From Cupriavidus sp. P-10 (GTDB taxonomy: Bacteria; Pseudomonadota; Gammaproteobacteria; Burkholderiales; Burkholderiaceae), in the NCBI RefSeq assembly GCF_003402535.2, contig NZ_AP025172.1:124001-188000 (forward strand): a DNA stretch of 64,000 bases. The letters are read 5' to 3'. The first letter of the stretch is position 1. Each line of letters starts with the position of its first letter. The notes under the pieces were generated by a model. The model did not search any database. It was not told the origin of the DNA and was given only the letters and a program-made list of their open reading frames with translations. Shown piece after piece: positions 55,564 to 63,388 of the stretch. The translations under genes and the position numbers were made by a program.

Positions 55564-56589
55564 TCAGTTCATGACGTTTTCAGTGAACCACTTCCGCCAT
55601 TCCGCAGTCTTCTCGGCGCGCAGCTTGTGGTCCACGAGGATGGCCTTTTCCCACTGCTCTTTCGTCGTGAACACGCCGGGCAGCTTGGCGTCTTCAGGGG
55701 AAACCCTGGCGTCGTCGATGACGGGACTTGCCTTCTTCAAGGCCACGATCTTCGACTGGACCTCCGGCGACAAGGCGATATTCATGAACTTGTAAGCCAG
55801 ATCGGCCTTGGTGGAGCCCTTGGTGATGGCCATGGTATCGATGCCGAGCACAGCGCCTTCCTTCGGCGTGACCAACTTGATGGGCACGCCCTGGCTGATC
55901 ATGTGATAGGCGTTGATCGACAGGATGACCTGCACAGGTGTTTCGCCGGTGGCGATCAACTGCTGGGCATTCGCGTCATTGGTGTAGAACGCCTTGAAGT
56001 TGGGCTTGAGCGCCTTGAGCTTTTCCTGGCCTTTCTCCCAGCTTGTCGCTTCGCCGCCCGACAGCATGGCCGAAACCGCGACCACATGGCTCGGATCGAA
56101 GTCAGGCACGCCAATCTTGCCTTTCAGGGCCGGGCTCCACAGGTCGTTCCAGCTCTCGAACTTGATGCTGGGCGGCACCAGGTCCGCGCGATAGCCGATG
56201 GTATAGACATAGGCCCAGCTGCCGATGTGATAAGGGCTGATCCTGGCGCGATCGACAAGATGCTTGTAATTCGGGATCTTGCTCGTGTCCAGCTTTTCAA
56301 AGAGATTGCCGTTGGCGTAGAGCCAGCCGACATGGGAAGTCGTGAAGGTAACGTCGCTCTCGGGCTTGGAAGCAAGCTTCGCCTTGTTCAGGCGGTCAAT
56401 GGTGCCGCCCGTGATGTACTTGACCGGCACGCCGGTTTGCCGCGTGAATTCTTTGCCGATGCTTTCATCGATGAGGTCGCGGAAACTACCGCCCCAGGTG
56501 CTTACCACCAGGGCCTCCTGGGCGGATGCCACCGTACTGCCAAACGCGGCGCAGAGCGTGCAAAGTGTCAAGAGCTTGCGAATCGTCAT
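55564..56589 (-). CDS. ABC transporter substrate-binding protein (PotD/opine-type)
   Basis: A 341-residue exported binding protein with signal peptide (MTIRKLLTLCTLCAAFGSTV, cleavage after ‘ASAQ’). The mature start ‘ALVVSTWGGSFRDLIDESIG’ and ‘FTRQTGVPVKYITGG’ are characteristic of the extracellular binding proteins of polyamine/opine/iron-type ABC systems (SBP class 1/8). Upstream of the two permeases on the same strand. Ligand not predictable from these motifs; neighbours suggest an N-containing organic acid or amine. Confidence 0.93.
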   Translation of the reverse strand: MTIRKLLTLCTLCAAFGSTVASAQEALVVSTWGGSFRDLIDESIGKEFTRQTGVPVKYITGGTIDRLNKAKLASKPESDVTFTTSHVGWLYANGNLFEKLDTSKIPNYKHLVDRARISPYHIGSWAYVYTIGYRADLVPPSIKFESWNDLWSPALKGKIGVPDFDPSHVVAVSAMLSGGEATSWEKGQEKLKALKPNFKAFYTNDANAQQLIATGETPVQVILSINAYHMISQGVPIKLVTPKEGAVLGIDTMAITKGSTKADLAYKFMNIALSPEVQSKIVALKKASPVIDDARVSPEDAKLPGVFTTKEQWEKAILVDHKLRAEKTAEWRKWFTENVMN

Positions 56590-56964
56590 TTATAACCCCC
56601 AATCGAAAAGATAAGCATCTAATAGAACTGGAAATACGCTGGAACGTGCCACCGGGAAACGCAATCACAATGCGGAGAAACGTCGCTGGTCAGGGCAGAG
56701 AGGGCATGCTTGATCAGCGCAGGCGCACCCCGCAAGCGCCAAGTCAGTTTTTTCGTAGGGGTGCCTCACATTTCCCGATGGGGTTGTGGATTGTTCCGCC
56801 GTCTGGAACAGATTAGCGGCCGTCTGAGGTTCGGTGGTATTCGGAAATTCCTTAACGGCCAGCAGGAAAATATAAATGGCGCCGCCGGCCGCTGCGCATG
56901 ACCATGCAGTCGGGGAGCAACACTCCCAAACTCCCGCCACCTGCTGAATTGACCTGAATCGACC
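56590..56964. other. Divergent promoter region between transporter and RidA-like gene
   Basis: No gene is supported. It must carry promoters in both directions and probably sites for the LysR regulator at 58167, but I found no clear T-N11-A palindrome. Confidence 0.4.
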
Positions 56965-57378
56965 ATGAAGCACACCCGCATCCGCACCTTCAACACGAGA
57001 GTTACCTACCCGGAACAGAATCTGGACAACGACCTTTGCCAGGCCGTTGTCGCGCGAGGCAGCACAGTTTTTCTGCGAGGGCAGATCGGCCAGAACCTCG
57101 ACACCTCGGAGAGCGTGTGCATCGGGGACGCCGCCGGACAGGCGGAGCAGGCCATGGCCAACATCGCAATGCTGCTCGAGGAAGCCGGCGGCGAGCTCGA
57201 GGACATCTGCAAGATCACGATCTACATCATCGACCCGCGCTACCGTGAAGCGGTCTATCGTGTCGTGGGCCGCTGGCTGAAGGGTGTCTTCCCGGTCTCG
57301 ACCGGCATCGTCGTATCGGCGCTGGCCCGCCCCGAGTGGCTGGTCGAGATCGACGCCACCGCTGTCATCCCTGACTGA
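56965..57378 (+). CDS. RidA-family protein lacking the imine-deaminase arginine
   Basis: A 137-residue YjgF/RidA-fold protein (‘VFLRGQIGQNLDTSESVCIG’, ‘QAEQAMANIAMLLEEAGGEL’, ‘DICKITIYIIDPRYREAVYR’). In RidA proper an arginine follows the FP of the last strand (FPTRSCV); here the segment is ‘FPVSTGIVVSALARP’, so that arginine is absent. Members of this kind (Rid4-7 classes) are usually in catabolic clusters with unknown reactions. 6 bp before the DUF1028 gene, so co-transcribed. Confidence 0.9.
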   Translation: MKHTRIRTFNTRVTYPEQNLDNDLCQAVVARGSTVFLRGQIGQNLDTSESVCIGDAAGQAEQAMANIAMLLEEAGGELEDICKITIYIIDPRYREAVYRVVGRWLKGVFPVSTGIVVSALARPEWLVEIDATAVIPD

Positions 57379-57384
57379 ACTGCC

Positions 57385-58056
57385 ATGACCTTCTCCATCA
57401 TCGCACGGTGCCCCGCCACCGGCCAGTTCGGCGCAGCCGTGGCATCCTCCTCGCCGGCGGTTGCCGCGCGCTGCATCCGCGGCCGCAAAGGGGTCGGCGC
57501 AGCCGCGAGCCAGAATATTACCGATCCGGATCTGGGTCCGCTCGCCCTGGACCTGATGGCGAGCGGCCTCACGCCTGAACGCGCGCTCGCCGAACTGCAG
57601 ACGCGCCCCCACATCGAGTATCGCCAGCTCATGGCCATCGACGCGCACAACCCGCCGGTGGTATTCACGGGTGCCAGGGCGCTGGGCAACCTGGCAAGCG
57701 TGGTCGGCACCCATGCCGCATGCGCGGGCAACATGCTGGCGACGCGTGACGTGCCCCAGGCCATGCTGTCGGCGTTCGAACAGACCGGGGGCGTGCTGGC
57801 GGAACGTCTGATGCAGGCCATGCTCGCCGGCCAGGTTGCCGGAGGCGAGGAGGGTCCGGTGCACTCGGCAGGCCTGTTGGTGTACGACGCGCAGAACTGG
57901 CCTGTCGTGGACCTGCGCCTGGACTGGGTGGAGAACGATCCGGTCGGGGCGCTCTATGCCGCCTGGCAGGTTTACGCGCCGCAGCTGAAGGACTATATCC
58001 AGCGGGCGCTCGATCCCCGGGCGGCGCCCAGCTTCGGCGTTCCCGGAAACCTGTGA
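57385..58056 (+). CDS. DUF1028 family protein (Ntn-hydrolase-like)
   Basis: A 223-residue protein starting MTFSIIARCPATGQFGAAVA, with ‘SSSPAVAARCIRGRKGVGAA’ ‘ASQNITDPDLGPLALDLMAS’ and ‘GLTPERALAEL’, all typical of DUF1028, a family related to Ntn-hydrolases and often found beside deacylases and Rid proteins. The reaction is not established. Follows the RidA-like gene by 6 bp. Confidence 0.92.
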   Translation: MTFSIIARCPATGQFGAAVASSSPAVAARCIRGRKGVGAAASQNITDPDLGPLALDLMASGLTPERALAELQTRPHIEYRQLMAIDAHNPPVVFTGARALGNLASVVGTHAACAGNMLATRDVPQAMLSAFEQTGGVLAERLMQAMLAGQVAGGEEGPVHSAGLLVYDAQNWPVVDLRLDWVENDPVGALYAAWQVYAPQLKDYIQRALDPRAAPSFGVPGNL

Positions 58057-58086
58057 CCTGACCGCCGCATCGAATGACAGCGTGCC

Positions 58087-58110
58087 AGCGCCGGTCAGGC
58101 GGCCGGCGCT
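58087..58110 (+). terminator. Perfect 8-bp GC hairpin after the DUF1028 gene
   Basis: AGCGCCGG and CCGGCGCT enclose an 8-nt loop, 30 bp after the DUF1028 stop. No T-tract follows, so termination would be inefficient or Rho-assisted. Confidence 0.35.
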
Positions 58111-58126
58111 CGAAAGGGCAAACCCT

Positions 58127-58142
58127 CTCCAGTACACTGGAG
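58127..58142. promoter_or_regulatory. Palindrome CTCCAGT-AC-ACTGGAG upstream of the LysR gene
   Basis: A perfect 7-bp inverted repeat with 2-bp centre, ending 24 bp before the LysR start. Possible autoregulatory site. Confidence 0.4.
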
Positions 58143-58166
58143 CGTTCACCTTTTCTTGATCTCGAC

Positions 58167-59126
58167 ATGCTCAATCGCATTTCCCTGCGCCAGATGGAGT
58201 ATTTCGTCGCAACGGCGAAGCACGGCAGCATCTCCGCCGCGTCGTCGCAAATCCATATCTCCTCGCCCTCGATCTCCGCAGCGATCGCTCATATCGAGAC
58301 CGAACTGGGCGCGCAGCTGTTTGTACGCCATCCTTCCAAGGGCATCGGCCTGACCCCCGTCGGCACGCTGGTTCTGCAGCACTGCGAAGATATGCTCGGA
58401 CGGTCGTCCCGACTCTATGAAATCGCCTCTGATTCGAGCGACGTTATTCAGGGTACCTTGCGGGTGGGAAGCTTCCAGTCCCTCACGCCCATGATTGCGC
58501 CCGAGGTCATCTTCGGCTTTTCGCGCGCCTTCAAGAAAGTCGATCTGCAGATGGTCGAAGGCGACCAGGAGGTCTTGATGAACAAGCTCCATGCGCTCGA
58601 GATCGACCTGGCCATCACCTACGACCTGCACCTGGGCGATGACATCCAGTTCGAGACCCTGGCGACGATGCCGCCCTATGTCCTGGTGAGCGAGGTCCAC
58701 CCGCTGGCGCAGCAGAAAGTCGTCTCCTTCGAAGAGCTGGCGCCCGAACCCTACGTCCTGCTCGATATGCCGATGAGCCGGGACTATTTCGCCTCCCTGT
58801 TTGAAAAGGCCGGCGTGACACCGAACATCGCGGCGCGTTCGCAGTCCACGGAAGCAGTGCGGGCCCTGGTTGCCAACGGAATTGGCTACGCGCTCTTCAA
58901 TGTGCGCCCCAAATCCAATCAGTCGCTCGATGGAAAGCGCATGGTGCGAGTCCGCCTTGCCGGTACCCATCGGCCCATGCTGCTCGGCCTGGCGACTTAC
59001 AAGCCGATGAAGCAGTCGAGATTGACGAGAATCTTCATGGAGCGCTGCCGGGCTTATATCTCCGACCAATACATTCCCGGAATGAGCGCTCCAAGTTTCT
59101 TCGACCCCCATTTGGCAGCGCCCTGA
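58167..59126 (+). CDS. LysR-family transcriptional regulator
   Basis: A 319-residue LTTR. The start is at the ATG beginning MLNRISLRQMEYFVATAKHG, which opens the winged helix (‘ISAASSQIHISSPSISAAIA’ ‘HIETELGAQLFVRHPSKGIG’). The effector domain begins ‘IQGTLRVGSFQSLTPMIAPE’ and has two Rossmann-like lobes. It sits between the RidA-DUF1028 pair and the M20 deacylase, all on the + strand, and likely controls the catabolic cluster in response to the imported substrate. Confidence 0.93.
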   Translation: MLNRISLRQMEYFVATAKHGSISAASSQIHISSPSISAAIAHIETELGAQLFVRHPSKGIGLTPVGTLVLQHCEDMLGRSSRLYEIASDSSDVIQGTLRVGSFQSLTPMIAPEVIFGFSRAFKKVDLQMVEGDQEVLMNKLHALEIDLAITYDLHLGDDIQFETLATMPPYVLVSEVHPLAQQKVVSFEELAPEPYVLLDMPMSRDYFASLFEKAGVTPNIAARSQSTEAVRALVANGIGYALFNVRPKSNQSLDGKRMVRVRLAGTHRPMLLGLATYKPMKQSRLTRIFMERCRAYISDQYIPGMSAPSFFDPHLAAP

Positions 59127-59180
59127 ATCGGCGTCGTGAAGCGCCATCTTCATCGGTCATGCCGCATTCGGGAATACCCC

Positions 59181-60368
59181 ATGAAAACGCCAGAGATGGA
59201 ACATCAAACCTCTTCCGCAAGCGTCTCGCTCCTGGAGACGCTCGTTTCTTTCTCATCGGTTTCCCTGAAGCCAAACATCGCGCTCATCCACAAGGTCCAG
59301 GACATCCTGGCGGAGGCCGGCGTCGCATCGATGCTCGTGCCCGACCCGCAAGACCCCAGCCGATCCAATCTGTTTGCGTCGGTTGGTCCGGTGGGCGTTC
59401 CGGGCGTTCTGCTCTCCGGCCATACCGATGTGGTGCCGGTGGAAGGCCAGCCCTGGACTTCGCCCCCTTTTGTGGCAACGCACCGGGATGGCCGCATCTA
59501 CGGACGCGGCACAGCCGACATGAAAGGTTTCGTGGCCTGCGCCGTCACGGCCATGGTGGCAGCCGCCCGGCGGCCGCTCCAGCGCCCCTTGCAACTGGCG
59601 CTGTCCTTCGATGAGGAAATCGGCTGCGTTGGCGTGCGCCACCTGCTGCGCCGCCTGGAGAACAGCCTCCCCGCACCCTACCTGTGCCTTGTCGGCGAGC
59701 CGACCCTGATGCGGATCGGCACCGGTCACAAGGGCAAGGCTGCCTACCGGGCGGTCTGCTGCGGGCAGGCCGGCCACTCGGGCCTGGCGCCCAGGTTCTT
59801 CAACGCCATCCACATGGCCAGCGACCTCGTCGCATCCCTGCGGGACGTGCAGCGTGAACTGGCGGAAAGCGGCCCGCGCGACGAGGGCTACGGCGTGCCC
59901 TACAGCACGGTCCACGCCGGCGTCATTCACGGCGGCCGCGCCTTGAACATCGTGCCCAGCGAATGCGAAGTCAGCTTCGAGATTCGCAACGTCTCGGAAG
60001 ATAAGCCCGAGAAGATCCTGAAGCGCGTCCTGGAACGCCTGGCCGAGCGCGTCAGGAATGAGGCGCTAGATCCCGCGGCGCCCTTGCCGGACATCCAGAT
60101 GACGAACAGCTATCCCAGCCTGAACACCCGCGAGGATTCGCCCGCGGTCGGCCTGCTCGCCTCGCTGCTCCCCCCGGGCACCCCGTGCGCCAAGGTGGAC
60201 TATGGCAGCGAGGGTGGATTATTCCAGCGGAGCTGGAACGAAACGCCAGTGCTGATCTGCGGGCCCGGCAGCATTGAAGTTGCTCACAAGGCCGACGAGT
60301 ATGTGGAGCTGGCGCAGATCGAAGCCTGCGACCGCATGCTGGCCGGGCTCGTCGAGTTTCTCTGTTAA
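59181..60368 (+). CDS. M20 family deacylase (acetylornithine deacetylase, ArgE-like)
   Basis: A 395-residue M20 metallohydrolase of ArgE type. Metal ligands and acid: His and Asp in ‘LLSGHTDVVPVEGQPWTSPP’, Asp in ‘IYGRGTADMKGFVACAV’, Glu pair in ‘LSFDEEIGCVGVRHL’, Glu in ‘LCLVGEPTLMRIG’ and the final His in ‘SIEVAHKADEYVEL’. The dimerisation insert (‘YRAVCCGQAGHSGLAPRFFN’) is present. It removes an acyl group from an N-acyl amino acid. Context in a transporter/LysR catabolic cluster argues for catabolism, not arginine synthesis. Confidence 0.92.
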   Translation: MKTPEMEHQTSSASVSLLETLVSFSSVSLKPNIALIHKVQDILAEAGVASMLVPDPQDPSRSNLFASVGPVGVPGVLLSGHTDVVPVEGQPWTSPPFVATHRDGRIYGRGTADMKGFVACAVTAMVAAARRPLQRPLQLALSFDEEIGCVGVRHLLRRLENSLPAPYLCLVGEPTLMRIGTGHKGKAAYRAVCCGQAGHSGLAPRFFNAIHMASDLVASLRDVQRELAESGPRDEGYGVPYSTVHAGVIHGGRALNIVPSECEVSFEIRNVSEDKPEKILKRVLERLAERVRNEALDPAAPLPDIQMTNSYPSLNTREDSPAVGLLASLLPPGTPCAKVDYGSEGGLFQRSWNETPVLICGPGSIEVAHKADEYVELAQIEACDRMLAGLVEFLC

Positions 60369-60370
60369 TG

Positions 60371-60390
60371 AGCTGGCGTCCAGGCCAGCT
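60371..60390. terminator. Hairpin between convergent deacylase and oxidase genes
   Basis: AGCTGGC and GCCAGCT form a perfect 7-bp stem around GTCCAG, 2 bp after the deacylase stop. No T-tract. The gap (60369-60473) is otherwise empty. Confidence 0.35.
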
Positions 60391-60473
60391 TCGGCCCAGA
60401 CGCCTCGGAGACGCTATCCAAATGCAGCGAAGCGGTTCTGAGGACCGGACGCCAGGATTTTCCTGAAAGCGTC

Positions 60474-61616
60474 TTACTTCGTCAGCAGGATGCTGCGGTC
60501 GACCGACTGGATATCCGTCTTGCCGCAAAACGCCATGGAGAGATCGAGCTCGTTCTGAATGATGTTCAGGGCCATGGTCACGCCTTGCTCGCCGAGGGCG
60601 CCCAGTCCATACATCATGGCGCGACCGATATACGTGCCACGCGCCCCGAGCGCGACAGCCTTGAGCACATCCTGGCCCGAGCGGATGCCGCCATCCATGT
60701 GGACTTCCACGCGATCCCCGACGGCTTCGACGATGCGCGGTAAGGTGGAGATCGATGACGCGGCGCCATCCAGCTGGCGCCCGCCATGGTTCGACACGAT
60801 GATGGCATCGGCGCCGCTTTCCACCGCCAGCCGCGCATCCTCGGGGTCCTGGATGCCCTTGACGATCAGCTTCCCATGCCACCGCTGCTTGATCCATTCG
60901 ATATCCTGCCAGGATAGGCACGGATCGAACTGCTCCTGCGTCCACTCCACCAGCGACCCGATATTGTCGACGCCCCTGGCATGCCCGACGATATTGCCGA
61001 ACTGACGATGTCTGGTACCCAGCATGCCGATGCACCAGCGCGGCTTGCTCGCCATGTCCACAAGATTGCGCAGGGTCGGCCTGGGCGGCGTCGACAGACC
61101 GTTTTTCTTGTCCTTGTGCCGCTGGCCGAAGACCTGCAGGTCCATCGTGACCACGAGCGCCGAGCAATTGGCATTCCTGGCACGGCCGATCAGGCTTTCG
61201 ACAAATGTCCGGTCGCGCAGCACATACAGCTGAAACCAGAACGGATGGCGCCCGGTCGCTTCGGCCACCGCCTCGATCGAGCAAATGCTCATGGTGGACA
61301 ACGTGAATGGGATGCCGTGCTGCTTCGCCGCGCGAGCGGCCAGGATTTCTCCATCGGCGTGCTGCATGCCGGTCAATCCGGTGGGCGCGATCGCCACCGG
61401 CATGCTGACCGGCTGGCCCACCATGGTGCTGGTGGTACTGCGCTCGGTAATGTCGACCGCCACGCGCTGGCGGAATTCGATACGCTGAAAATCCGCCTCG
61501 TTGGCACGGTAGGTATATTCGGTCCACGAACCGCCGTCGACATAGTCATAGAACATGCGCGGCACGCGCTTTCTTGCCAGCTTGCGCAGATCTTCGATGC
61601 ACGTCATCTCGGCCAT
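60474..61616 (-). CDS. FMN-dependent alpha-hydroxy acid oxidase/dehydrogenase (LldD-like)
   Basis: A 380-residue enzyme starting MAEMTCIEDLRKLARKRVPR, with GGGAGA upstream. ‘FYDYVDGGSWTEYTYRANEA’ is the N-terminal substrate loop, ‘PVAIAPTGLTGMQHADGEIL’ and ‘FTLSTMSICSIEAVAE’ bind FMN, and ‘AIIVSNHGGRQLDGAASSIS’ carries the catalytic His and substrate Arg. ‘GARGTYIGRAMMYGLGALGE’ closes the barrel. It oxidises an (S)-2-hydroxy acid to the 2-oxo acid. Downstream of the flavin monooxygenase on the same strand but separated by a strong terminator. Confidence 0.93.
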   Translation of the reverse strand: MAEMTCIEDLRKLARKRVPRMFYDYVDGGSWTEYTYRANEADFQRIEFRQRVAVDITERSTTSTMVGQPVSMPVAIAPTGLTGMQHADGEILAARAAKQHGIPFTLSTMSICSIEAVAEATGRHPFWFQLYVLRDRTFVESLIGRARNANCSALVVTMDLQVFGQRHKDKKNGLSTPPRPTLRNLVDMASKPRWCIGMLGTRHRQFGNIVGHARGVDNIGSLVEWTQEQFDPCLSWQDIEWIKQRWHGKLIVKGIQDPEDARLAVESGADAIIVSNHGGRQLDGAASSISTLPRIVEAVGDRVEVHMDGGIRSGQDVLKAVALGARGTYIGRAMMYGLGALGEQGVTMALNIIQNELDLSMAFCGKTDIQSVDRSILLTK

Positions 61617-61627
61617 GGGGTCTCCCT

Positions 61628-61668
61628 TGAAAAAACAAAAAGCTGCCGGATCACCCGATCCGGCAGCT
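61628..61668 (-). terminator. Intrinsic terminator of the flavin monooxygenase gene
   Basis: AGCTGCCGGATC (61641-61652), loop ACCC, GATCCGGCAGCT (61657-61668): a perfect 12-bp stem. On the minus strand it is followed by TTTTGTTTTTT. It ends the monooxygenase transcript 44 bp past its stop and lies just upstream of the oxidase ribosome site, so it may also act as an attenuator for read-through into the oxidase. Confidence 0.9.
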
Positions 61669-61711
61669 CGTCCGTGCAACCTAGTTACCAATGACTGGTC
61701 ACCGTGCAGCC

Positions 61712-62965
61712 TCAAGACCGCCGATACGTCATATAGCCGTTCTGGAGCACGATATGGTCAGCGATGTATTTCGCATCGTGCCAGACGCCATAGATGAAGG
61801 ACGACGCCCGGTTGACCAGATTCGGCAGGCCAAGGAAATAGATGCCGCCCTCCGCGGAGATGCCGCGCTTGTGGAACGGATCGCCTTTCTCGTCGAAGGC
61901 ATTCTTCACGTTCAGCCAGTTGAAATCGAACTTGAAACCGGTCGCCCAGAGAATCGTGGTGATGCCGGCTTCAGCCAGATCGAGGCTGAGGATCGGGTTC
62001 TTGAGGCACTCCGGGTCCGGTAGCAGCTCCCAGGCGTCAGGTTCCGGCGGAAATGGCAGGCCATTCTCTTCGATATAGGCATCCGCTTCGCGCAGCACGT
62101 CGAAGTAGGCGCGGTCGCCTTCGGCGATGTTTTCGGGCAGGCCTGGCTCGAAGGTCATGACGCCATCCTTGCAGGCTTGGGTCAGGCCGACCAGGTTGAT
62201 GCCCGCGTGCGCCAGTCGCCGGAAATCCACGGTCTTGCCGCCTTCATAGCCGCTCACGGCGAAAGCGACGTGCGCCTTCTTGGGCCGGATCCTCACTTCA
62301 TCCCACAGGCCGAGGGCGCCCAGCCACCAGCAGTAGTCACGGCCCCGGTACGCGCGCGGCGGGCGGTAATGCTCGCCGACCGAGAGATAAACCGTCTTCC
62401 CGGCCTGGCGCAGTTCTTCGGCGATCTGCGAGCCGGAAGCGCCCGCGCCCACCACGAGCACCGCGCCTTCCGCCAATTGGCGCGGATTCTTGTAAGTCGA
62501 GGAATGCAGCTGCTGGATTTTCTCGCTCTCAGGGACGATCCTCGGATAGGCCGGCGTCTGGAACGGGCCAGTTGCGGCAACGACGTTGTCTGCCTCGATG
62601 ATGCCCTCGGAAGTCGTCACCCTGAAGCCGGGACGCCCTTGATGCCGCTCCACCAGCTTGACTTCCACGCCGGTACGGACCGGCGCTTTCAGCATGGCGG
62701 CGTAGCTCTCGAAATACTGGGCCATGCGCTCTTTCGGCGGAAAAGCCTCCGGCGAAATGCCTTCGAATCTCATCCCGGGAAAACGGTCATGCCAGGCCGG
62801 TCCGTTCGCAACCAGAGAATCCCAACGCTCGGAGCGCCAGCGCTCTGCGATTCGGCTGCGTTCCAGCACGACATGCTGCACATCCATATGCGCGAGGTGC
62901 TCACTCATGGCGATGCCCGCCTGGCCAGCACCGACCACCACGGTGTTGATTTTTTCCACTGACAT
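61712..62965 (-). CDS. Flavin-containing monooxygenase-like NAD(P)/FAD oxidoreductase
   Basis: A 417-residue flavoprotein with two Rossmann motifs: ‘TVVVGAGQAGIAMSEHLAHM’ for FAD and ‘AVLVVGAGASGSQIAEELRQ’ for NADPH. ‘ATGPFQTPAYP’ and ‘LWATGFKFDFNWL’ (ATG hinge) are also typical. ‘QQLHSSTYKNP’ resembles the FMO/BVMO linker fingerprint but is not a full match. AGGA precedes the ATG. Likely oxygenates an amine, or a ketone or thioether, in the cluster’s pathway. It is divergent from the ABC ATPase. Confidence 0.9.
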   Translation of the reverse strand: MSVEKINTVVVGAGQAGIAMSEHLAHMDVQHVVLERSRIAERWRSERWDSLVANGPAWHDRFPGMRFEGISPEAFPPKERMAQYFESYAAMLKAPVRTGVEVKLVERHQGRPGFRVTTSEGIIEADNVVAATGPFQTPAYPRIVPESEKIQQLHSSTYKNPRQLAEGAVLVVGAGASGSQIAEELRQAGKTVYLSVGEHYRPPRAYRGRDYCWWLGALGLWDEVRIRPKKAHVAFAVSGYEGGKTVDFRRLAHAGINLVGLTQACKDGVMTFEPGLPENIAEGDRAYFDVLREADAYIEENGLPFPPEPDAWELLPDPECLKNPILSLDLAEAGITTILWATGFKFDFNWLNVKNAFDEKGDPFHKRGISAEGGIYFLGLPNLVNRASSFIYGVWHDAKYIADHIVLQNGYMTYRRS

Positions 62966-63388
62966 TTGAGTTTCCTAAGATTAGACGCCCCGGTCAGTCG
63001 CCCCGGCACGGAAGCATCGACAGCAAGGCGTACTGGCGCCCTGGAGACATCGCTCATCGACAGTGGCCAGTTTGATGAAGCCCTCATCGTTTGAAAATCA
63101 CGTTTTTCAAACTCATGGCTTAGGAAAAAGTAAAGCGCCGGCCGAAGGGTGCCGCATTGCCGGCCGTCGCCACCCGGGCACCCGCGCACCACAAGGCGTG
63201 CCGGGCCATCGCATCCGCGTCGCCTGCGCCTGAAGGCGGCTATTTCGTTTTTTCCGAGGGACCGCATCAGTTTCGGCAAAGTCACCATGCTGGCGCTTTG
63301 CCTTATGCTGCCTTCCAGTACCAGCTAGGCCTCGATGTCATCGGGCCCAAGCCTGGAGCACGGCATAGTCCTCACTCTCCGTACCACT
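62966..63388. other. Divergent region between monooxygenase and ABC ATPase
   Basis: No gene is supported. It contains the operator-like inverted repeat at 63089-63112 and presumably promoters in both directions. Confidence 0.45.
63089..63112. promoter_or_regulatory. Palindrome GTTTGAAAA-N6-TTTTCAAAC
   Basis: A perfect 9-bp inverted repeat with a 6-bp spacer (TCACGT), AT-rich and placed between two divergently transcribed genes of the catabolic cluster. GC content around it is much higher, so it stands out as a protein-binding site. Confidence 0.55.
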
